The translations under genes were made by a program, and so were the position numbers. Below the pieces are notes generated by a model that saw nothing but the letters and a program-made list of their open reading frames with translations, ran no database searches and was not told the origin of the DNA. A stretch of DNA of 5,052 nt from an uncultured Rhodopirellula sp. GTDB lineage: Bacteria > Planctomycetota > Planctomycetia > Pirellulales > Pirellulaceae. The DNA lies in assembly GCA_913061385.1 (NCBI GenBank), contig CAJXTM010000391.1, forward strand, positions 1 to 5,052. Direction: 5' to 3'. Shown here in pieces: positions 1-5,052 of the stretch; position 1 is the first letter of the stretch, and every line of letters starts with the position of its first letter.

Positions 1-48
1 CGAGATCAGCCTCGGTCTCGTGGGCTCGGAGATGTGTATAAGAGACAG
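1..48. other. Illumina Nextera i7-side adapter (artificial sequence)
   Basis: This is library adapter, not genomic DNA. Bases 1-6 match the end of the P7 primer. Bases 7-14 (CAGCCTCG) are an 8-base i7 index, the form I recall for Nextera index N710. Bases 15-48 are the Nextera read-2 transposase adapter, ending with the 19-base Tn5 mosaic end AGATGTGTATAAGAGACAG at 30-48. Genomic sequence begins at 49. The minus-strand protease reading frame happens to stay open into the adapter, so any residues translated from here are false. Confidence 0.98.
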
Positions 49-2454
49 GTCCAACCACTTGTCAACACTCATTCGCTCGAGCAACTTTGGTGTCAAACCA
101 TAGGCATCATCGTTGAATGAAGTGTCAATCACGAATTGCAGTGCGGCTCTCTGCTGTGCTGCTGGAACGACCTCGACAGGTGGACGATTACCAGGATCAC
201 CCTTTTTGTCGCGGTTGATGAATGCTCCACCAATCCAGTTAGCCATCATGTTTACCGAGCGTGTCTGCAAGCTGAGTGTCAGCTCGTAACCGCGGCGGGC
301 TTTGGCCCAACTGTCACCTTCTTTGACAAACTTGTCGAGGATTCGCTCGCGATAAAGTTTGATCAGCTTCCGCTGTTCATTGGCGTAGTCGAGTGGATCT
401 TTCGAGAAGTCGTAGCGACGAGCCAGCGGATCAGGACCGTTGGTGTCTTCGTCTGTTGCGTATTGCAACTCTGGTTCGTTGCAACGCTTGAGAATATCAG
501 CGAGCTTTTTATCATCGGATGTATAGCCGTATTCAATTGCCCAGTAATCATACGGTCCGATGTCGATCATTCCGTAATCACCTTGAACTTCACCTGATTC
601 AAGTCGGTAGTTGATAGGCGTGTAGTCCATCACCGATGCGGTGAAGGTTTTTTTGCCTTTGACATCTTTGCTGTTGATTTCATCCATGGTCAGCAAGGCA
701 GAGGCTTTGAAGTTGTGACGTAGACCAAGGGTGTGTCCCACTTCGTGGGCAACCAAGTCAGCAAGAAGTGGTCCTACGAACCATTCGGGCATGCCATCGA
801 GCATGGGGTCGGATCGTGCTTCAGGTTTCTTTGCTGCAGTTTCGCTATCTTCCTTCTTGTCGTCAGCGTCTTCATCCTTCTTTTCTTCATCGTCTGCTTC
901 CTTGTCGTCTGTTTTGTCCTCGTCGGCGTCGTCTTTTTCTTTGTCGCCTTCCTTCTCCTTGGACTGATTCTTCTTTCTACGCTTTTTCTGTTTCTCGGCC
1001 TCTTCGGTGGCCATCAAAGACAGTGCCCAATCCATCCGGGCCAGAGCGAGATCCAAGTTGCGACCGCTGGCAGCCATGCACAAGCCATTCTTTTGGCTGA
1101 CATGTCCATACAGTCCATCGAATTCATCGTCGCCAAGCAGTGAGGGATCGGCTTGAGCAAATGAATAGCCACCGAAAGGCTGTTGGGACTGCCGCTGGAA
1201 TTGACTTCGAAGGTAATTCCCCTGCTCGGCTGGAGCCAAGCGAACACGGGGATCCCAACGTGGATTCTTTCCAAGCCACGCCAGCGTCTCTGCTGCCATG
1301 CCTTCCATGGCCAACTTGGGCATCAGGTCTTCATAGTTGTAGTTGAAGTGCCGGATCCAGCCGTCGGTCAAGATGATGTCGGCATCGAGAATTTCGCCAG
1401 TGGAAGGGTGCACACGACTTGGACCAATTGCTGTTCCTACATCGTTGTTCAACCAGCGAATGAAGTTGTAGCGAACGTCCTCAGGATCTTTTTCCATGTG
1501 AATGCCGCTTTGGGCATCCTGGTACTCGATTACGATCGCGTCAATCAAACCTACTTTTTCAAACGCCTTGTTCCAGTAGTCAACACCGGCTTTGATCCAT
1601 CGGCGATAGCGGACGGGCGCGGTGTGCTCGACGTAAAAGCGAAGCGGCTCTTTCGGAGGGCTGAGTTGCAGGCTGGGATCACGCTTCTGTAATTTCCAGC
1701 GATTGATGTATCGGACGCGTGTATCATCATCCTCGTACTTACTCAAATCTGAAAAGGAAGTGGTAAAGTAACCCACTCGCTCATCAGCTTCGCGAGCCTT
1801 GTAGCCGGCAGTGGCGCTGGGCACTTCACTGAACGAGTAGTGGATGGTTTGCAGGCGGCCACTGCCACCGACAATCTCAAATGCGACCTCGACGTTACCC
1901 GGGAAGACCTTTGCCGAAGCCAGCTTGCTGATTCGCGAATTGCTGATGCGAACCGAGGAGCCGAAGAAGCGACTTGCGTTGCCTACCAGAAGCGCGTCCA
2001 AGTCGATGACAGGGCCACCGGAGGGGCCTAGTGCCAAGATCGCTACGTCCAGCAGTACTCGATCGGTGAACAAGCGTTTGACGGATGCTTTGCTTTCTGG
2101 ATCGCCAGTAGCTCTGATATCCAAGTTGGGAGCGATCAGGGCCAGACGATCACCGTAGCGACGCCACTGCACGACCCAGTCACCCGACTGCAGACCAGCG
2201 TATTTATCTCCGCTGCTGACAGTTAGGGCGATGAAGTAGTTCTTTCCCATGAAGTTCTTGGGCAACTCACCCAGCAGCTGGGCGTCCTTTTCCTTCTTCC
2301 ATAGCGTGAAAAGACCCTTGGGGTTCTTTTGGTCATTAACGGCGAGTTTCGTGTAGCCCTCGGAGACTTTGTCAAACGGCGCGAGAGCGGCCTGTGCCGT
2401 CGCCAGAGGGGCGAAAGCGAGGGCGAGAATAATAATTTTGTAGTGGTATTTCAT
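49..2454 (-). CDS. Secreted zinc-dependent metalloprotease, metzincin type (DUF5118/DUF5117/DUF4953 family), C-terminus missing
   Basis: The gene starts at ATG 2454 and stays open for 802 codons until the adapter cuts it at 49; there is no natural stop. Residues 1-20 look like a signal peptide: basic start, hydrophobic IIILALAFAPLA, then an ATA site before Q21, so the product is probably exported. Residues of about 26-75 resemble DUF5118 (FDKVSEGYTKL, GLFTLWKK). About 85-300 resemble DUF5117 (DERVGYF at 224-230, WNKAFEKVG from W294), followed by a DUF4953-like catalytic part (DGWIRHF around W366). The zinc site is HEVGHTLGLRH: H570, H574 and H580 would bind zinc and E571 is the catalytic base. 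SVMDY at 607-611 gives the Met-turn (M609). A charged insert lies at 484-549. No clear Shine-Dalgarno site precedes the start. The substrate is unknown; proteolysis is inferred from the intact motif. Probably 100 or more residues are missing, judged from family memory only. It is divergent from glyA and functionally unconnected to it as far as the sequence shows. Confidence 0.9.
808..1005 (-). repeat. Low-complexity Lys/Glu/Asp-rich segment inside the metalloprotease
   Basis: Codons 484-549 of the protease encode a stretch made almost entirely of K, E and D. It opens with a basic cluster (KQKKRRKK), then alternates acidic and lysine runs such as KEKEGDKEKDDADEDK, and ends near KKPEARSD. It is probably disordered. 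The coding strand is strongly purine-rich (GAA, GAC, GAT, AAG, AAA), so the plus strand is a long pyrimidine-rich tract. It sits between the helix ending LALARMDWALSLMA and the PEWFVGPLLADLVAHEVGH segment, about 20 residues before the zinc motif. It is not an exact tandem repeat. The reading frame is the same before and after it, so it does not disrupt the gene. Confidence 0.85.
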
Positions 2455-2508
2455 TCCAGACACTTGAGATGATTAAGGAGCGGATTCCTTGGAAAGGTTA
2501 GGCCACGG

Positions 2509-2539
2509 AAAAGCGTTGCAAGGAAAAGCAACGCTTTTT
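2509..2539. terminator. Perfect 11-bp hairpin with T tract (terminator-like, between divergent starts)
   Basis: AAAAGCGTTGC (2509-2519) and GCAACGCTTTT (2528-2538) are perfect reverse complements around an 8-base loop, AAGGAAAA. The right arm runs into TTTTT on the plus strand, and the left arm gives TTTT on the minus strand, so it could act in either direction. It lies 55 bp upstream of the protease start, where an ordinary terminator is not expected. It may be an attenuator in the protease leader, an insulator, or the end of a small RNA. The structure is seen; the role is inferred. Confidence 0.6.
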
Positions 2540-2552
2540 GAGTCGAATTTGA

Positions 2553-2571
2553 GTGGGCGGGAGACGCCTAC
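2553..2571. other. GC-rich hairpin, 7-bp stem
   Basis: GTGGGCG (2553-2559) can pair with CGCCTAC (2565-2571) around the loop GGAGA, with one G-U pair when read on the plus strand. It lies 14 bases beyond the larger hairpin. It could be a second leader structure or a copy of a dispersed intergenic repeat. Nothing in the window decides this, since no second copy is present. Confidence 0.4.
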
Positions 2572-2618
2572 CACCTTCAACGCGCGGGAGAGGTGCTTAG
2601 TTCGGCACAACTTACCGT

Positions 2619-2631
2619 TTTATCCGATAAA
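2619..2631. promoter_or_regulatory. Short AT-rich dyad, possible operator
   Basis: TTTATC-C-GATAAA is a perfect 6+6 inverted repeat around one base. Size and symmetry suit a repressor or activator site in a shared divergent control region, but chance is a real alternative for so short a motif. No binding protein can be named. Confidence 0.25.
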
Positions 2632-2736
2632 GTAGGAGGAATCCAAACAATCTTTCCCACTTCTTCGCATTGTTTCGAGTGGAGGTACCCGAAAATTGCG
2701 TCAGTTCGGCTCTTCGAAGTGATCTGGTCGCCGACA

Positions 2737-2765
2737 TTGACGGTCTGCCTACTGACGTCAACAAT
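2737..2765 (+). promoter_or_regulatory. Candidate sigma70-type promoter for glyA
   Basis: TTGACG (2737-2742, five of six consensus bases) is followed after exactly 17 bases by AACAAT (2760-2765, four of six). Transcription would start near 2772, giving a leader of about 70 bases before the glyA ATG. An 8-bp palindrome, TGACGTCA (2753-2760), overlaps the end of the spacer and the first base of the -10. This is a consensus match by eye only. Confidence 0.4.
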
Positions 2766-2769
2766 TCAT

Positions 2770-2791
2770 GCACAGGCTTTTTTAACTGTGC
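2770..2791. promoter_or_regulatory. Spaced inverted repeat GCACAG-N10-CTGTGC upstream of glyA
   Basis: Two perfect 6-base arms (2770-2775 and 2786-2791) flank a T-rich 10-base spacer. The 22-bp span resembles a site for a dimeric regulator, and it falls at the predicted transcription start of glyA, where binding would be expected to block initiation. As RNA it would form only a weak 6-bp hairpin. The regulator is unknown. Confidence 0.3.
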
Positions 2792-2796
2792 CGATG

Positions 2797-2810
2797 CCGG
2801 GCTAGCCCGG
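2797..2810. other. 14-bp perfect palindrome in the glyA leader
   Basis: CCGGGCTAGCCCGG is a perfect palindrome ending 30 bases before the glyA start codon. It is too tight to form a normal hairpin loop without opening its centre, so a protein-binding site or chance in GC-rich DNA is more likely than a terminator. Confidence 0.35.
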
Positions 2811-2840
2811 TTCACCCCCTCATCATCGAGAATAGGCCGA

Positions 2841-4103
2841 ATGAATCCATTGCAGCAGCAAGATCCAGCAGTCTGGAACGCGATTGAAGCCGAAGCTATC
2901 CGCCAGCAGGATGGTCTCGAGATGATCGCCAGCGAAAATTACACGAGCTTGGCGATCATGCAGGCCGCCGGTAGTGTGCTGACAAATAAATACGCCGAGG
3001 GTTACCCGGGCCGCCGGTACTACGGAGGGTGTGAGCATGTCGATGTTGTCGAAAATATCGCTCTGGAGCGGGCTCGACAGCTCTTTGGTGCCGAAGCCGC
3101 CAACGTGCAACCGCACAGTGGATCCCAAGCCAATACAGCTGTGTACCTGAGCTGCTTGGAACCAGGTGACCACGTTCTCGGGCTTGACCTAGCCCAAGGT
3201 GGACACCTGACTCATGGCATGAAGTTGAATATTAGCGGCCGGCTCTACAATTTTCACAGCTATGGTGTTGATCCGGAAAATCACCGACTCGATTTTGATC
3301 AAGTTGCCTCCCTTGCACGAGAGCACAAGCCAAAACTGATTGTCGCAGGGGCGAGTGCCTATCCACGCGAGATTCCACATGACAAGTTTGCCGAAATAGC
3401 GAACGAAGTCGGGGCTCGACTGCTGGTCGATATGGCTCACTATTCTGGGCTGGTCGCCGCTGGGGTTCATAATAGCCCAGTGCCTTATGCGGACTACGTT
3501 ACGACTACGACACACAAAACGTTGCGTGGTCCCCGCAGTGGTCTGATTCTTTGCAAAGAAGAGCACCTTAAATTGGTCAACCGGAATGTGTTCCCCGGAA
3601 CGCAGGGTGGCCCACTCATGCACGTGGTCGCGGGCAAGGCTGTCTGCTTCGGCGAAGCCATGCAGGATGATTTCAAGGTTTATGGCCAAGCGGTGGTAGA
3701 TAATGCCAAGGTACTTGCTGAGACGCTGATGGCTAATGGGCTGCCTTTGGTGAGTGGTGGCACTGAAAATCACTTGATGCTGGTCGATGTCACTGCAGCT
3801 GGACTTGGCGGGAAGAAGGCCGAGGCAGTGTTGGACAACTGCGGAATCACCGTCAACATGAACATGATTCCGTTTGATACCCGTAAGCCGATGGATCCTT
3901 CGGGTATCCGAATCGGAACCCCCGCGCTTACCACTCGCGGGATGGGGCCAGAAGAAATGAAACGCGTCGGCGTTTGGATACAGCAGGCATTAAGCAACTC
4001 GGACGACTCTGTTATCCATCAAAAGATCTGTGGCGAAGTCCGTGATATGTGTGATGACTTCCCGGTTCCCGCGGGGCGAGTTGCGACCGCTCCAGCATGC
4101 TGA
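2841..4103 (+). CDS. glyA: Serine hydroxymethyltransferase (glycine hydroxymethyltransferase), complete
   Basis: This cytoplasmic PLP enzyme interconverts serine plus tetrahydrofolate with glycine plus 5,10-methylene-tetrahydrofolate, the main source of one-carbon units. The 420-residue length is typical of bacterial GlyA. Family motifs appear in order: MIASENYTS (28-36), [17 protein letters not shown] (49-65, with Y51, E53 and Y61), HSGSQAN (92-98), GGHLTHG (120-126), LVDMAH (195-200, with D197 expected to contact the PLP pyridine nitrogen), [14 protein letters not shown] (221-234) and [13 protein letters not shown] (355-367). K226 is the Schiff-base lysine and R357 the expected substrate-carboxylate arginine. 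ATG 2841 is chosen because its product begins where the family begins. The frame is open 57 codons further up to a TTG at 2670, but that part has no family resemblance. No strong Shine-Dalgarno site is present. A candidate promoter lies at 2737-2765, and a response-regulator gene follows 73 bases downstream on the same strand. Confidence 0.97.
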   Translation: MNPLQQQDPAVWNAIEAEAIRQQDGLEMIASENYTSLAIMQAAGSVLTNKYAEGYPGRRYYGGCEHVDVVENIALERARQLFGAEAANVQPHSGSQANTAVYLSCLEPGDHVLGLDLAQGGHLTHGMKLNISGRLYNFHSYGVDPENHRLDFDQVASLAREHKPKLIVAGASAYPREIPHDKFAEIANEVGARLLVDMAHYSGLVAAGVHNSPVPYADYVTTTTHKTLRGPRSGLILCKEEHLKLVNRNVFPGTQGGPLMHVVAGKAVCFGEAMQDDFKVYGQAVVDNAKVLAETLMANGLPLVSGGTENHLMLVDVTAAGLGGKKAEAVLDNCGITVNMNMIPFDTRKPMDPSGIRIGTPALTTRGMGPEEMKRVGVWIQQALSNSDDSVIHQKICGEVRDMCDDFPVPAGRVATAPAC

Positions 4104-4114
4104 TCTACCACTGT

Positions 4115-4129
4115 TTCAGATTGTCTGAA
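4115..4129. other. Small dyad after glyA (weak terminator or operator)
   Basis: TTCAGA-TTG-TCTGAA is a perfect 6+6 inverted repeat 12 bases after the glyA stop. It has no GC-rich stem and no adjoining T run (a TTTTT occurs only at 4145-4149), so it is a poor intrinsic terminator. It could be an operator for the following response regulator. Read-through from glyA remains plausible. Confidence 0.3.
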
Positions 4130-4176
4130 TACTGTTACCGCAAATTTTTACCCCGTTGCACCCCTCAATCCGTTCA

Positions 4177-4605
4177 ATGCACCGAATTCTGATCGCTGAT
4201 GACAATGACGCTAATCGGGAACTGCTCGAGGCTTATCTTGTTAATGTCGAATGTGAGATCGAGACGTCTATTGACGGACAGGACACTTTGGACAAGGTCG
4301 CATCCTTTAATCCGGATCTGGTCCTGTTGGATGTCATGATGCCGAGGCTGAGCGGGTTTGAGGTTTGTGAAACGCTGAAAGGTGATCCCGACACCAGTCG
4401 TGTGATGATCCTGATGGTGACCGCCTTGAACGAGTTGGGTGATATCGAGCGTGCTGTTTCAGCGGGAACGGACGACTTTTTGAGCAAACCTGTCAATCAG
4501 GTCGAATTGCTCAAGCGGGTAGAGAACATGCTTAAGCTGAAGGGCACGGCGGATGAGCTGGAACGCTTGAGGCAATATATTCAGGACATGGAGGAGAGTA
4601 ACTGA
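4177..4605 (+). CDS. Stand-alone receiver-domain response regulator (CheY/PleD-receiver-like)
   Basis: The 142-residue protein is one complete phosphoacceptor receiver domain with no DNA-binding or enzymatic output domain. D8 and D9 form the acidic metal-binding pair (ILIADDND), D52 in LVLLDVMMP is the phosphorylated aspartate, T82 in LMVTA is the switch threonine and K104 in LSKPV is the conserved lysine. Spacings match CheY-type receivers. Residues of about 123-142 (ADELERLRQYIQDMEE) form a short charged, possibly coiled helix, like the linker that joins receivers to GGDEF or kinase partners. ATG 4177 is preferred over the in-frame TTG at 4156 because the domain begins right at MHRILIADD. 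No clear Shine-Dalgarno site is visible. It lies 73 bases after glyA on the same strand and may share its transcript. Its kinase and target are not in the window, so the controlled process cannot be named. Confidence 0.93.
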   Translation: MHRILIADDNDANRELLEAYLVNVECEIETSIDGQDTLDKVASFNPDLVLLDVMMPRLSGFEVCETLKGDPDTSRVMILMVTALNELGDIERAVSAGTDDFLSKPVNQVELLKRVENMLKLKGTADELERLRQYIQDMEESN

Positions 4606-4645
4606 GCTGTTGCCTGCTTCGATTCCTAGCCGCCGCCGGTGTAGA

Positions 4646-4674
4646 GGGAAACGGTTTTATGATTTCCGTTTCTC
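4646..4674. terminator. Hairpin between convergent response-regulator genes
   Basis: GAAACGG (4648-4654) pairs with CCGTTTC (4666-4672), and two further pairs (one G-U) extend the stem to nine. The loop is the T-rich TTTTATGATTT. It lies in the 79-base gap between two convergent genes, where a shared bidirectional terminator is expected. It lacks a clean T tail on either side, so efficiency is uncertain. Confidence 0.45.
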
Positions 4675-4684
4675 AGAACGCTGA

Positions 4685-5003
4685 CTACTGTTTGGCATCC
4701 GACTTGGGGCGCAGCGGGTCGTTCTTGTTGAGATCCAAGATTGTTTGCACGACGTCGATCATTTGATCCAGTCGGAATGGTTTGAATAGCACGCACTTTG
4801 GGTGAAGGCCATTCTGTCGAGCTTTCACGATTGAGTGTCCGGGGTCGTACCCGAAGCCAGTCATCAGAACCATCGGCACGCGGTGAATGATGTCACCAAG
4901 TCGTAGCATCAATTGATAGCCGCTGAAGTCAGGCAAGCGAATGTCGCTAATTATGACGTCGTAGCCACTTGATCCGCCACTGCTGCGGACCATCATCACA
5001 GCT
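4685..5003 (-). CDS. Receiver-domain (response regulator) protein, N-terminus missing
   Basis: The gene runs off the genomic insert at 5003; 105 residues remain, ending at TAG 4687-4685. What is left is the C-terminal two-thirds of a receiver domain. Counting from the first genomic codon (A at 5002), D20 in VIISDIRLP is the phosphoacceptor, T48 in VLMTGFG the switch residue and K74 in VLFKPF the conserved lysine. The beta1 strand and its acidic pair are lost. The GFGYDPGHSIVKARQNG stretch makes the T-to-K spacing 26 residues, against 22 in the neighbouring regulator. The tail after the domain is short and polar (NKNDPLRPKSDAKQ), so no output domain follows. It may be a single-domain regulator or the terminal receiver of a larger hybrid protein. 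The ATG at 5020 is adapter and is not its start. It is convergent with the 4177-4605 gene and clearly divergent from it in sequence. Confidence 0.88.
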
Positions 5004-5052
5004 CTGTCTCTTATACACATCTGACGCTGCCGACGACTCCTTACGTGTAGAT
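5004..5052. other. Illumina Nextera i5-side adapter (artificial sequence)
   Basis: The reverse complement of the Tn5 mosaic end, CTGTCTCTTATACACATCT, is at 5004-5022 and is followed by GACGCTGCCGACGA, completing the Nextera read-1 adapter (to 5036). Bases 5037-5044 (CTCCTTAC) are the reverse complement of GTAAGGAG, which I recall as the i5 index 505. GTGTAGAT (5045-5052) is the start of the P5 arm. The genomic insert ends at 5003. Confidence 0.98.

Larger units (their letters stand above)
2455..2840. other. 386-base divergent intergenic region between the metalloprotease and glyA
   Basis: No gene is supported here. It must carry the start signals for two divergent genes. It contains a terminator-like hairpin (2509-2539), a GC-rich hairpin (2553-2571), a small dyad (2619-2631), a candidate plus-strand promoter (2737-2765), a spaced inverted repeat (2770-2791) and a 14-bp palindrome (2797-2810). 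Short open frames across it (for example GTG at 2593) have no recognisable product. I saw no convincing -35/-10 pair for the metalloprotease on the minus strand. Confidence 0.8.

Noticed and set aside
731..967. Serine-rich plus-strand ORF resembling a low-complexity surface protein
   Set aside because: It is the antisense shadow of the K/E/D-rich insert of the protease, whose frame is supported by domain motifs on both sides.
136..2158. Several plus-strand ORFs of 63-169 residues (including 136-597, 733-1143, 1183-1692 and 1844-2158)
   Set aside because: All lie antisense to the protease coding frame, which has a signal peptide and catalytic motifs; none shows a domain.
2634..2640. Perfect AGGAGGA Shine-Dalgarno-like motif
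   Set aside because: No ATG, GTG or TTG lies at a suitable distance downstream, so it does not define a gene.
2593..2805. Short GTG-started plus-strand ORF in the intergenic region
   Set aside because: No recognisable domain, unusual composition, and it covers the promoter candidate; best explained as chance.
2670..2840. 57-residue N-terminal extension of GlyA from a TTG codon at 2670
   Set aside because: The extension has no SHMT resemblance, overlaps the promoter candidate and dyads, and the ATG at 2841 gives the standard family length and start.
2560..2840. Glycine or tetrahydrofolate riboswitch in the glyA leader
   Set aside because: The GGGAGAG-like string at 2586-2592 is suggestive, but the conserved core elements of these aptamers are not present in order.
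3189..3773. 194-residue minus-strand ORF inside glyA
   Set aside because: Antisense to highly conserved glyA motifs, with no recognisable domain.
4156..4176. Upstream TTG start adding seven residues to the response regulator
   Set aside because: Receiver domains begin at the MHRILIADD-type beta strand, the ATG at 4177 fits exactly, and no ribosome site supports the TTG.
30..5022. Composite transposon bounded by 19-bp inverted repeats
   Set aside because: The repeats are engineered Tn5 mosaic ends from library preparation, flanked by index and primer sequences; there is no transposase and no 9-bp target duplication (49-57 differs from 4995-5003).

Overview
The insert looks like chromosomal DNA from a planctomycete, probably Pirellulaceae-like. 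This is inferred from the style of the three recognisable protein families, the scarcity of Shine-Dalgarno sites and the moderate GC content; it was not tested by any search. The outer ends are not biological. Bases 1-48 and 5004-5052 are Illumina Nextera (Tn5) adapters with i7 and i5 index sequences, so the real DNA is 49-5003 (4955 bp) and both terminal genes are cut at adapter junctions.

Layout: (1) 49-2454, minus strand: a secreted zinc metalloprotease of the metzincin type (DUF5118/DUF5117/DUF4953 family). It has an intact signal peptide and active site but lacks its C-terminus, and carries a roughly 66-residue Lys/Glu/Asp-rich insert just before the zinc-binding helix. (2) 2455-2840: a divergent intergenic region with a perfect 11-bp terminator-like hairpin, a second GC-rich hairpin, several dyads and a candidate sigma70-type promoter for the next gene. 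(3) 2841-4103, plus strand: glyA, a complete serine hydroxymethyltransferase. (4) 4177-4605, plus strand: a complete stand-alone receiver-domain response regulator. (5) 4606-4684: a short convergent gap with a hairpin. (6) 4685-5003, minus strand: the C-terminal part of a second receiver-domain protein, cut by the right adapter.

The genes do not form an obvious pathway. glyA is one-carbon/glycine housekeeping metabolism, the metalloprotease acts outside the cytoplasm, and the two receiver domains are signalling proteins whose kinases and outputs are not in the window. I found no tRNA, rRNA, CRISPR array, natural insertion sequence or prophage. I see no convincing new multi-gene system. The points most worth attention are the adapter artefacts, which create a false start for one gene, the charged insert next to the protease active site, and the hairpin between two divergent genes.
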